Assembly: GCA_037134895.1 (NCBI GenBank) | Contig: JBAXLI010000006.1 | Location: forward strand, 1 to 64,000 | Direction of reading: 5' to 3' | From: CAIRDP01 sp037134895 | GTDB lineage: Bacteria; Bacteroidota; Bacteroidia; Bacteroidales; FEN-979 | DNA length: 64,000 nucleotides | Part shown: in pieces, positions 10,901 to 17,350 of the stretch | Layout: the number at the start of each line of letters is the position of its first letter | How positions within the stretch are numbered: position 1 is the stretch's first letter | Made by a program: the position numbers and the translations under genes | The notes under the pieces: generated by a model | Databases searched by the model: none | The model's input: the letters and a program-made list of their open reading frames with translations, nothing else | Told to the model about the DNA's origin: nothing

Positions 10901-11969
10901 CATTAACCGGAGTTGCAGTATAGGTAACTGTGGTTCCTGCAACAACAGTAGTTGCTGATGCCGCTATCGATACACTAGCTGTCAGCGGATTTACTGTCAT
11001 CGTAACTGAGTTGGAAGTTGCGGGACTACCGTTAACACATGAAAGTCCTGACGTCATCACGCAAGTGATTACATCGCTTGCAACTGGCACATAGGAATAG
11101 GTCGCCGAATTGCTGCCCACATTGGTCCCGTTTTTTTTCCATTGATATAGAGGAGTCGAACCTCCGTTAACCGGAGTAGCTGTGTATGTTACAGATGCTC
11201 CGGCACAAACAGGATTTGCAGAAGCTGCAATAGAAACTGAAGCAGGAGGTCCAGCAGTAACTGTAACAGCCAGGGTTCCCTGCGGAACTCCTGTATATGC
11301 AACACTGATGCTCTGAGCGCCAGCCGAAGTCCAGGTTACAGTTGCAGTATTGCTGGTACTTGTCCCGCCAGCGGTAATTGTCCCGCCAGTGATAATCCAT
11401 GTATAATTAGTTTTGCCTGCGTCTGTGGTATAAACATGTCCGGTTGAATTCTGGCAAACTGAAGTCGGCCCGCTCAAACTTGCCGGGATGCTGTTGACAG
11501 CCCCATTGGTGGGTGTATTGCTCACCAGGTTAAACCCTGCATCTGTAAATTCATTGATACAAAAATTCAGAGGACAGTTTCCTTGTTTGACAAGAAACTG
11601 GATCTCGTAAAGGGTTGTACCATCAGGAATAGCAACTGTCAGCATCGAGGTTTGAAGCCAGTTTGCTGCTGCAGTAAAGGTATTGCACGCCGCATCAGGG
11701 TCAAAATTTCCCGAAAAATACCATTCACTGGCCGGAGTTCCCGAGTAAAAATTCACAGTGTTTACATACGCCAGCTTTGCAGTGTCGTATGTAATATGAA
11801 GATTGGCGCTGCTGATGGGCGTACCGGTATTTGAGGCGCCAAATAATTTGACCGGTATGTTGACCGTTTGCCCGGCTGTTGCCGTTATCGTTGGAACAGT
11901 CACTGATAACTGTCCGAAGCTTATGACCGACAACAACAGAAAAATAAAAAGAAGTTGCAATTTTTTCAT
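1995..11969 (-). CDS. Giant T9SS surface protein with cohesin-like, triple PHP-type and PKD domains
   Basis: A 3324-residue secreted protein. Order by approximate residue: signal peptide 1-19; cohesin-like 21-150; PKD-like 160-240; two Ig-like 245-410; cohesin-like 420-550; PHP-type 557-1062; PKD/Ig 1065-1320; cohesin-like 1325-1453; PHP-type 1462-1968; PHP-type 1973-2470; eight PKD-like and one Ig-like repeat 2475-3230; T9SS sorting domain 3235-3324. Each PHP copy keeps the putative metal ligands: FHQHTT or FHQHST, SEHGGGF, TAHAERK and SSDFH. PHP domains are metal-dependent phosphoesterases; the substrate here is unknown. The T9SS domain and the PKD array imply export and surface attachment. 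It is the last gene of a five-gene minus-strand block, 100 bp after the previous gene. Residues 160-1062 and 1065-1968 look like a duplicated five-domain unit. The ATG at 11969 opens directly into a signal peptide. Confidence 0.85.
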   Translation of the reverse strand: MKKLQLLFIFLLLSVISFGQLSVTVPTITATAGQTVNIPVKLFGASNTGTPISSANLHITYDTAKLAYVNTVNFYSGTPASEWYFSGNFDPDAACNTFTAAANWLQTSMLTVAIPDGTTLYEIQFLVKQGNCPLNFCINEFTDAGFNLVSNTPTNGAVNSIPASLSGPTSVCQNSTGHVYTTDAGKTNYTWIITGGTITAGGTSTSNTATVTWTSAGAQSISVAYTGVPQGTLAVTVTAGPPASVSIAASANPVCAGASVTYTATPVNGGSTPLYQWKKNGTNVGSNSATYSYVPVASDVITCVMTSGLSCVNGSPATSNSVTMTVNPLTASVSIAASATTVVAGTTVTYTATPVNGGTTPFYQWKVNNANAGTNSPAFNYVPSNGDVVFCLMTSNAPCVSSIFTSNLITMTVTNPVVAPILTTVSTKIAIPGQKVYFPVKIKGASASGTPISSANIQLSYNPAVLQYDTIINFYSATPGSQWFFSGNSNTVAANWIEPNLLTIAIPDSTTLFEIRFTYIGGNATLPFTVYEFTDGSYNLVSASKVDGAIAPISPLSGYFSCDFHQHTTFTDGSYSFAYMMLKNNQYGLTWWANSEHGGGFNRDGTVSGIDLGNLANPVYFDSYVPNPIIGTVNSSGGHQNMWRWQSIRDYAYQNTQAARALYSANMIFQSYEMNVPGHEHAGLGIINNQFASSSNCNPLAEFEFKFDGSDADLTGGVAQGWTKSTLSGHAKAVEAVTWLHTNYPNTSYMVTAHAERKSLNNIQSFRDMNTAGPDVCFGFESMPGHQKAANRGEYGGTNTTVGGSTFGGCGIYSAQVGGLWDAMLSEGRHWWLFASSDFHATDADFYPGEYQKTYSYIANRTVPQSYIDGLRSGNAFVVEGDLIDSLDFRLGNTAAMPLYATMGQTFSTTQTNVVVKIKFRDPQGNNNNTYSAYTNPSVNHVDLIKGKVRGMYSPTNPKYSVDTVGSTSLIARFDAVGGVSSPNGITSIAWTDLGNGWKEVNYTYNGLADSVYFRLRGTNQALNVTNETDANGNPLSDALTAPNSAAKAFADLWFYSNPVFVTGPTSPTLNGPTSACVGSTGNLYTTESGKTNYAWNITGGMITSGGTSTSNTATVTWNTSGSRSISVSYLNSAVKTLPVTVNSILPATVSIAASANPGCAGTTITFTATPVNGGSTPVYQWKNNGNNVGTNSATYAFAPVNNDAITCIMTSNQACVTGSPSTSNIVTMTVNPVTASISIGASATTVVSGTSVTFTATPVNGGLTPVYQWKVNGNNAGTNSASFAYTPSNGDAVFCLLTSSAPCVTSIFTSNLITITVTNPVTSPILATISTKTAFPGQKVVFPVKIKGASVSGIPVSSANIQISYNPAVLAYDTIINFYSATPSAQWFFSGNNSTVAANWMEPSLLTVSVPDSTTLFEIRFTYLGGSTTLPVIVYEFTDAAYNLVSSNHVDGGISPVTQMSGYFACDFHQHTTYTDGSYSFGYMMQKNNQYGITWWANSEHGGGFNRDGSVSGIDLGNLATPVYFDSYVPNPIIGTVNSSGGHQNMWRWQSLRDYSFQNTIAARAMYSSNTVLQSYEFNVPGHEHAGLGLINNQFTSTPNCNPLAEFEFKFDGSDLDLTGGVAQGWTKSTLAGHAKAVEAITWLHNNYPTTSYMVTAHAERKSLNNIQGFRDLNNAGPEVCFGFESMPGHQKAANRGEYGGTNTTVGGSTFGGTGIYSAKVGGLWDAMLSEGRHWWLFASSDFHSTDADFYPGEYQKTYAYVANRANPQSYIDALRSGNSFVVEGDLIDSLDFRVGNTSTMPVYATIGQTFNAANNAVAVKIRFRDPQGNNNNTYSSYINPSVNHVDLIKGKVGSLISPTSPNYSVDTVTTTAVIARFDATGGVSSPNGIVSTAWTDLGNGWRQISYTYNGLVDSVYFRLRGSNMALNVANETDANGNPLSDALTAPNSAAKAFSDLWFYSNPIFVNGPAAQAGYAAGDFHQHSTYTDGSYSIAYVMQKNNQYGLQWWANSEHGGGFGTDGANSGLDLATTVYWDSYIPNPIIGTVNSSGGHQNMWRWQSLRDYAYQNIKAARLAYPSKMIIQSYELNVPGHEHASLGLINNQFSNPSNCNPLAEFEFKFDNSDVDLIGGVAQGWTKSALTGHAKAVAAMTWLQTNYPATSYMVTAHAERKNLNNIQSFRDLNNAGPSVCFGFESMPGHQKAVDRGEYKLSNNTVGTSTYGGCGIYAAKVGGLWDAMISEGRHWWLFSSSDFHETTGDFYPGEYQKTYTYVSNKSNPQSYIDGLRSGNSFVVEGDLIDSLDFRVGNTAAMPVYANMGQTFPTTQTSVVVKIKIRDPQGNNNNTYSSYTNPSVDHIDLIKGKVRSMIAPTSPKYSVDTVGSTAVIARFDAVGGVTSPNGITSTAWTDLGNGYKEVNFTYNNLADSVYFRLRGTNQPLNTPNETDANGEPLSDALMAPNTAAKAFADLWFYANPVFVAGPKTPALSGPVSACQGSTGNVYSTDAGKTSYSWNVTGGTITAGGTSTANTATVTWTSAGARNISVSYNGSVTKTLNVTVNPLPVPTVSGPASSCVGVTSNTYITEASMSGYIWTVSAGGTITSGNGTNSITVTWNTAGAQTVSVNYNNSNGCTATAPTVYNVSVNSIPVPVISGPASACLNSTGNVYTTQVGMSNYIWTVSPGGIITSGAGTNTITVSWNTTGAKTVTVIYSNAGGCAATTPTVYNVTINSLPVPTVAGPTSICAGTNGNIYSTEAGMTAYVWTVSAGGSITSGAGTSTISVNWNSAGSQTVTVNYSNTSGCSATAPTIYNVTVNPLPVPVIFGPVAVCVNSAGNVYTTQTGMSNYVWMISPGGTVTAGGNSTSNFVTITWVTSGPKTVSVNYANAYGCTAASAAVYNVNVSAVPVPTITGPASLCANAGYDTYTTEAGNNGYVWTVSAGGLINSGQGTNYIQVYWGIAGAQTVSVNYSTPGGCSATTPTQLNVTVNTIPGQAGAINGPSTVCGGTTGVSYSVTSVANALSYAWSLPAGATIVSGQYTNSILVDFAANASSGPITVSGNNLCGNGPASAPLNLTVNALPAAAGTITGTASVCQGTSVVIYTVSAISNATGYSWSLPSGATIVSGGNTNSITVNFSNSANSGILTVLGTNSCGAGIVSPPYSITVNPIPSQPTVTASGNTLTSSAANGNQWYHNGTAVSGANSQAYVVPAGNPGYYWTIVTINGCSSDSSNHVYVSGVGVQENGSLSFNVYPVPNNGLFTAEVSSSSEETYRIQIYNTLGVMVYKTEEFRVIGTHKEIIDVRRLAAGVYSVVFTNSERKEVRKIFINK
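4540..11490 (-). repeat. Internal long repeats encoding duplicated PKD-Ig-Ig-cohesin-PHP units
   Basis: Two roughly 2.7-kb units (about 11490-8785 and 8780-6070) encode the same domain order, PKD, Ig, Ig, cohesin-like, PHP. A third PHP copy alone follows at about 6050-4545. The encoded PHP copies share long near-identical blocks, for example around the SSDFH and FHQHT motifs, but differ by many synonymous changes at the DNA level. The duplication is therefore not very recent, or the copies are kept similar by selection. Boundaries are estimated from the translation. Confidence 0.75.
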
Positions 11970-12069
11970 GTTCGAATGTTTTCGTTTTTAATGTTTCAGA
12001 GTATTATGATCGCTCTCTATCCGCATAAATGCGGCTTAAAAAAATATTTCGGTTAAAAAGAACCCGGAG

Positions 12070-14073
12070 TTACCTTACAACCAGTTTTTGAGTGGAGTAT
12101 TCCTCCCCTGCCTTAATCCTGATAATATAAATTCCGTTTATAAGGTTCTCCTGCATAATGGTCACTGGCAGGTCCATGAATCCAAAGGATGCAACATTCT
12201 GTCCCACCAGATTGTAAATCTGAACCTGGTCAATGCTGCTTCTCCCGGTTTTTGAATAAATATGGATTGTTTTGCCATTATTCCAGACCGATAACCCATT
12301 ATTACTGGTTTGGTCGTTGATGCCTACTTCCTGAAAATACAGAACAAACCTTCCACTTACAGTAGTCCCGTCAGAAACGAATACATATTCCTTAGAATTC
12401 CTGATATTAATAACAGTGCTGGTTGATTTATCTTCGAAGAACAGGGGTTGGTTCGGGTTAAATGATTCAATATTACCAAAGGTTATACGGTAGGATCCTG
12501 CTGCTCCTGTCGTGTATTCAACAGGTACCGCAGTATAAGCAGGCTGGGTATTGATTGAAAGCAGGCTTTGATCGCTTGCTTTTGTATATATCTGCGGATA
12601 AGCAGGGTTGCCGAAAAGTTTCCATGCGTCAACATTCCCGTCATATCCTGTGGTCGAAGCATCCGAGATCTGAACAAATGTTTCGTCAAAATGGACTGAG
12701 TCTGCCACATTGTCAATATTGAGTGATATCATGTCTGTTGGTTCAGCGCTTTCTTTAATAAAAGGTTGTGAACTATGCAAACGTGATCCTGCTGGAATGG
12801 TAATTGAAGCTCCTCCGGCATTGGCTTTTATGAAAAACCCTTTCATGGCAGGGATAATCCCGGCTTTTAAAGCTCCGATAGATCCGTTCCAGCTTAAATA
12901 TTTATAGCCGTTCCATACATAAACCGAATAATCGAGTCCGGTTTTCTGCCAGTTGCCCTGCTCCCATTGAATTGCAGATGGATAGGGATTCCCAAGGAGA
13001 TTAAAACCCCGGTTGTTCACCTGAAGGCCTGAAGTATACGACAGGTCATTGCGGTTTACATCTGAAGAAGTGAAAACTCCCTGGAATGTAAAGGTCCTGG
13101 TACTTGTTCCCGAAATACGGCTGCCCACAGCTGTTCCAAGAATATCGGAAGCTTGAAGAGCCACCCAGGAAGCCTGGCTTTCGACATATTTCTCAGCCGG
13201 ATTGCTTCCAAAAGCTGAAGCGGTCGTACCGGTCACAGGTGAAGAAAGCTCATCCACGGTGTTAGCATGAAAATCGACATACCTGAAAAAACTGTTTGTC
13301 CCGGAACCTGAAATACTGCCCCTGACAATCAATGAACCTGTACCTGTGGCATCTGACTGGAGATTGAAAGCACCGCTATTGGTAAAGTTTTTGTTTACCG
13401 AAAGTGAGAATTCAGGAGTAACATTGAGGGTACTCCCCGAATTAATTATAAGTGATTTACAAACTGCATTCGACTGAATACCGATTACACCTGTTTCAAT
13501 GATGGCATTGGTACTGTCTCCTGGAATGCCATTAGTCCAATTGGCAATAGTATTCCAGGATCCTGTTCCGTTCCATCTTGATTCAGTCGATCCCTGCGAA
13601 GGTGTCACGACTCCGTTAAGAAAATGCACCCCAGAGATGATATTGAAACTGCCATCGATCAGCAAACTGCGGATTGTATCGAAAACAAGCTCAGTTGAGC
13701 CACCGAGATAATGGAATACTACATCAAAAAGTACAGTATTATCGGGAATATTCAGCTTATTACTGGTAGGTTCCAGCCAGTTTGTACTATACTCAACATT
13801 GTTTGCCCCAAAAAACCACTGTGAAGTAGGTGTCAGCGAACTGAAATTGATCGTAGTGTCATATACAAGACTAGTGTTTGCATAAGCAACATGCAACTCA
13901 ATTCCGGACACAGCAGTCCCTCCGTTGGTCTCATCCAAACCTTTAACTGTTAAGGGCAGATGAATATCTGTTCCGGGAGCTTGCAAAAGTGCACTTCCAA
14001 TTGTCACGGTAATTTGTGCATAACCGTAAACGAAAGCAAAAACTGAAATAATTGTTATAAGTACCTTTTTCAT
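12070..14073 (-). CDS. T9SS surface protein with N-terminal cohesin-like domain
   Basis: A 667-residue protein with a signal peptide ending around AYA. Residues about 20-160 form a cohesin-like domain of the same subfamily as in the giant protein: a VSGIELHVAY strand, then SQWFFGANN and DNTVLFDVVFHYLGGS. The middle has tryptophan-rich and beta-strand segments with the GNPYPSAIQWE signature, common in large secreted Bacteroidota proteins of unknown function. The last 80 residues are a T9SS sorting domain (VQIYNLVGQNV, then LINGIYIIRI, then a basic end). No enzyme motif is visible. It lies between the dockerin-like protein gene and the giant cohesin/PHP gene, so a scaffold role in the same assembly is a reasonable inference. 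Confidence 0.8.
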   Translation of the reverse strand: MKKVLITIISVFAFVYGYAQITVTIGSALLQAPGTDIHLPLTVKGLDETNGGTAVSGIELHVAYANTSLVYDTTINFSSLTPTSQWFFGANNVEYSTNWLEPTSNKLNIPDNTVLFDVVFHYLGGSTELVFDTIRSLLIDGSFNIISGVHFLNGVVTPSQGSTESRWNGTGSWNTIANWTNGIPGDSTNAIIETGVIGIQSNAVCKSLIINSGSTLNVTPEFSLSVNKNFTNSGAFNLQSDATGTGSLIVRGSISGSGTNSFFRYVDFHANTVDELSSPVTGTTASAFGSNPAEKYVESQASWVALQASDILGTAVGSRISGTSTRTFTFQGVFTSSDVNRNDLSYTSGLQVNNRGFNLLGNPYPSAIQWEQGNWQKTGLDYSVYVWNGYKYLSWNGSIGALKAGIIPAMKGFFIKANAGGASITIPAGSRLHSSQPFIKESAEPTDMISLNIDNVADSVHFDETFVQISDASTTGYDGNVDAWKLFGNPAYPQIYTKASDQSLLSINTQPAYTAVPVEYTTGAAGSYRITFGNIESFNPNQPLFFEDKSTSTVINIRNSKEYVFVSDGTTVSGRFVLYFQEVGINDQTSNNGLSVWNNGKTIHIYSKTGRSSIDQVQIYNLVGQNVASFGFMDLPVTIMQENLINGIYIIRIKAGEEYSTQKLVVR

Positions 14074-14094
14074 AGTGTTTTCCAGTGTTAATGA

Positions 14095-14129
14095 AACCTT
14101 GCCGGGGAATTCATCTTCCCGGCAAGGTT
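14095..14129. terminator. Hairpin between dockerin-like and cohesin-like protein genes
   Basis: AACCTTGCCGGG at 14095-14106 pairs exactly with CCCGGCAAGGTT at 14118-14129. There is no strong T-run on the minus strand after it, so within the block it may act as a partial terminator or an mRNA-stabilising hairpin that sets different expression for the genes on either side. Confidence 0.55.
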
Positions 14130-14144
14130 GAAATCAGTTAGGAA

Positions 14145-17100
14145 TTAATTGCCTACAGGGATCCAACTATTGTTGACATCACCCCCGGCCAGAGATTTGA
14201 TGTTCTGGGTAACATTCGATCCGTTAACCGTTATCGTCGGTGTTTCGAAAACATAGTTTGCAATTTTCCAGGTAGGAAGTGGAGTAACATTTGCAATTTT
14301 CTGACGCATCACGATGGGATCCTGAAGGTTCACAGTATTGCTGAGGTTAACATCAGCTGTTTTGTTCTGAAGCGGTGTAAAGGTGATGAGGTTTGAAATC
14401 TTTTTACGGGTATTGATAACATCCTGAAGATTCAGTCCGCCCCATGCTTTTGAACTACTTGCATCCAGTACATAAACACCGTCAACTGCGAAAATTGAGA
14501 AGTTACCGCTTACATTGGCTGTGGCAGTTTCAACCACTGCGCCAGCCTGGGTTTTCAAGGTAACTACGGTCCCGTTCATCGGGGTGTTTGCAGCATTGTC
14601 ATAGGTTACAAGACCTGATATTGTTCTTGACCAGCGTGAAGCTCCCCAAACAGGAGATGTTGACTGCGGAATGAAATTCGGACCAGAAAGATTAAAAGGA
14701 TCAACAAGCTGAATCTCGGAATTGTTAACGAAAGTATTATTATGACGGCTTGGATCGGTGTACCATGCCTGCTCATCAGCAGCTGACCAGGTCTGACCTG
14801 AAGGAACATCGAAATTAGTCACCATGCCCGACATGAAGGTGTTCTCAACCTGGAGAAGGTTAGCAACAGCATTCGCCTGGGTATTGTTGCCGTCAATATA
14901 AAGACCGGTTGGCCAGCCCATGAACAATGAGTTATGAACTTTAAGCTGGGTGTTGCGGCGAAGGTGCATTGCTCTTTTAAAATTCACATCAACAGTTGTA
15001 GTCAAAGTTACTTTAGGCCCGACAATTGTAAAATTGCTGAATGTACCCTGAGTGTTAGGCGTGTTTGCAGAACCCGTAGCATCGTTATCTGATTCAAAAC
15101 CATTTGAACCTGAGATATCGGCAAAATTTTCACGCAGACCTACACAGAACTGGTAATGACCGGTAAAACCATTATCGGTATCGAATTCATCATCCTGGCC
15201 TCTGAAGGCGATAAGATGCTTCCCATTGTTGGTTCCTCCGAACCACTCATATGAATCATCGGCTGAATATGAAACCTGAATATAATCTTCCACAGTACCG
15301 TTACCAACTCCACCATGGGTAAGACCATTGATTTCGTTATTTGGCTGAAAGGCATACCCGGGAAATTCAATGCGTACATATTTCAGAGATCCTGAATTGT
15401 CGGCATCATTGGGAGTTAATCCACCGCCAAAGGGTGAACCAACACCTCCTTCAATAACTCCTGTTCCGCCGGGAAGGTTCACTGTTGCAAGTCCGCAAAG
15501 TATAACACCACCCCAGTCACCACGGTTACGGGTGCCAGCAGCTTCATTTGAAGTAAAAATGATTGGCTCTGTTGCAGTTCCGTTTGCAATGAGCTTTGCA
15601 GTTTGTTCAATAATAAGAGCACTTTTATTTGTTTTATCTCCGCGGATGATCGTACCGGGGTCAATAGTCAGTGTGGCACCATTTCTGACATACAACCAGC
15701 CGTTCAGTTTGTATACAGTTTTTGCAGGCATGAAGTTGGGGTTTGTCAGGTTAAAAGGATCAACAAGTCCAAGGTCTGTATTGTTGACAAGAGTGCTGTT
15801 ATGACGGCTTGCTGCCATATACCAGTTTTGCTCATCGGTAGCTGACCAGGTCTGACCTGAAGGAACTGCAAAGTTTGAAGTCATACCGCTCATTATGCAG
15901 TTTTCAATCTGAAGCACATTATTTGTCGCATTCGCCTGGGTGTTGTTGCCATCGATATAAAGACCAACGGGCCATCCGGCAAATACTGAATTATAAACAC
16001 AAAGTGTTGAATTTCTGCGGATATGCATCGCGCGTTTGAAATTTACGTTGATCGGTGTCGAGGGTGTAACAAGTGGGCCGAAAAAACTAACATTACAGAA
16101 GATCGGGTGAGTTAGCGGAAGGTTGCTGCTACCGGTTGCATCATTATCTGATTCAAAACCATTGGAGCCTGAAATGTCTGCAATGTTAGGATCACGTAAA
16201 CCAACGAGGAACTGAAGCTTGCCGCCAAAACCGTTGTCGGTATCGAATTCATCATCGAGACCACGTAAAGCTATAAGGTGTTTGCAGTTTACTGTGCCAC
16301 CAAACCATTCGAATGAATCATCACCACTATATGATACCTGGCAATAATCAACAGTTGTGCCTGAACCAACTCCACCGAAGGTTATTCCGTTGATTTCGTT
16401 GTCCGGTGCAAAGGGAACACCCGGGAACTCGCAGCGAACATAGGTAAGAATGCCAGAATTATCAGCATTGTTAGGAGATGATCCACCACCGTAGATCGAG
16501 CCAACACCGCCTTCAATAACTGCCGTACCTCCGGCCTGGTTGATTGTAGAATATCCGCAAAGGATAATACCACCCCAGTCGCCGCGATCACGAGAACCGG
16601 GAGCCTGGTTCGAAGTAAAGATGATAGGTTGTGAAGCTGTACCGGCAGCGATCAGTTTACCACCACGCTCGATTATAAGAGCTCCTTTGTTGGTTTTATC
16701 TCCGCGGATGACAGTACCCGGCTGAATCGTCAGAGTGACGCCTGCATCAACATAAACCCAGCCATTAAGCAGGTATACATTGCTGGACGTCCAGGTTGTA
16801 CTCGATGTGATATGACCAGCTGGAACAGTAACGTTGGTAGCAGGATAAACGGTGTTCTGGGGATCCCAGTTTGCCCAGCCCTGTGTCCAGTCATATGTCC
16901 CGAATGCTCCAACAAAATTGACCGGCTCAAAAAACGGATCTGTAAGGTTTGAATTAGTAAATAATGCGTTACCAATTACAGGTGAATTACTTGATGACCA
17001 ATGTGTATTCGTGGTAATTACATTGGTAGAAGTACCGGATGGCAATGTTGAGCCATCACCCACAGTAACCGTTGTTGCAGGATACGGAGTGGTTTGAGGG

Positions 17101-17246
17101 TTCCAGTTGGCCCATCCCTGGGTCCAGTCTGTTTTACCAAAGGCCCCTACATAGGTGACCTTCTCAAAAAACGGGTCAGTAATCTGAGCTAAACCCGTCA
17201 CAGCTACCCCAATAAGCAGGGAAAGTGTAATTAATGATCTTTTCAT
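14145..17246 (-). CDS. Secreted tandem beta-helix protein with C-terminal dockerin-like domain
   Basis: A 1033-residue protein with a signal peptide (cleavage near GLAQ). A DPFF..V..VGAFG segment occurs twice near the N-terminus. Two related parallel beta-helix-like domains follow at about 150-500 and 505-860, each opening with LTI.PGT and IRGDKTNK and containing RGDWGG and FESDNDATGS. Next comes a CnaB-like domain at about 874-930 and a dockerin-like region at about 935-985. Its second repeat, DVNLSNTVNLQD, keeps Asp1, Asn3 and Asp12 of the calcium loop; the first, GGLNLQDVINTRKK, keeps only the final Asp. The tail contains GDVNNSW. There is no T9SS sorting domain, so anchoring might depend on another protein. 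Close relatives are sometimes labelled multidrug transporter, which nothing in the sequence supports. Confidence 0.8.
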   Translation of the reverse strand: MKRSLITLSLLIGVAVTGLAQITDPFFEKVTYVGAFGKTDWTQGWANWNPQTTPYPATTVTVGDGSTLPSGTSTNVITTNTHWSSSNSPVIGNALFTNSNLTDPFFEPVNFVGAFGTYDWTQGWANWDPQNTVYPATNVTVPAGHITSSTTWTSSNVYLLNGWVYVDAGVTLTIQPGTVIRGDKTNKGALIIERGGKLIAAGTASQPIIFTSNQAPGSRDRGDWGGIILCGYSTINQAGGTAVIEGGVGSIYGGGSSPNNADNSGILTYVRCEFPGVPFAPDNEINGITFGGVGSGTTVDYCQVSYSGDDSFEWFGGTVNCKHLIALRGLDDEFDTDNGFGGKLQFLVGLRDPNIADISGSNGFESDNDATGSSNLPLTHPIFCNVSFFGPLVTPSTPINVNFKRAMHIRRNSTLCVYNSVFAGWPVGLYIDGNNTQANATNNVLQIENCIMSGMTSNFAVPSGQTWSATDEQNWYMAASRHNSTLVNNTDLGLVDPFNLTNPNFMPAKTVYKLNGWLYVRNGATLTIDPGTIIRGDKTNKSALIIEQTAKLIANGTATEPIIFTSNEAAGTRNRGDWGGVILCGLATVNLPGGTGVIEGGVGSPFGGGLTPNDADNSGSLKYVRIEFPGYAFQPNNEINGLTHGGVGNGTVEDYIQVSYSADDSYEWFGGTNNGKHLIAFRGQDDEFDTDNGFTGHYQFCVGLRENFADISGSNGFESDNDATGSANTPNTQGTFSNFTIVGPKVTLTTTVDVNFKRAMHLRRNTQLKVHNSLFMGWPTGLYIDGNNTQANAVANLLQVENTFMSGMVTNFDVPSGQTWSAADEQAWYTDPSRHNNTFVNNSEIQLVDPFNLSGPNFIPQSTSPVWGASRWSRTISGLVTYDNAANTPMNGTVVTLKTQAGAVVETATANVSGNFSIFAVDGVYVLDASSSKAWGGLNLQDVINTRKKISNLITFTPLQNKTADVNLSNTVNLQDPIVMRQKIANVTPLPTWKIANYVFETPTITVNGSNVTQNIKSLAGGDVNNSWIPVGN

Positions 17247-17350
17247 AATTGTTTTTCTTAATGGTTTTTTTGTTAGACATTCACTGCACTGTATTTTATT
17301 TTAAAATTTACTTTTCTCTTCTATGACAGATCCGGACCCTGACTGCCGCC

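Noticed and set aside
11970..12069. CCGCATAAATGCGG palindrome between two surface-protein genes as a terminator
   Set aside because: The stem is only six pairs with a two-base loop and has no T-run after it on the minus strand.
14145..17246. Multidrug transporter label for the beta-helix protein
   Set aside because: It has a signal peptide and beta-helix repeats but no transmembrane segments; a transporter role has no sequence support.
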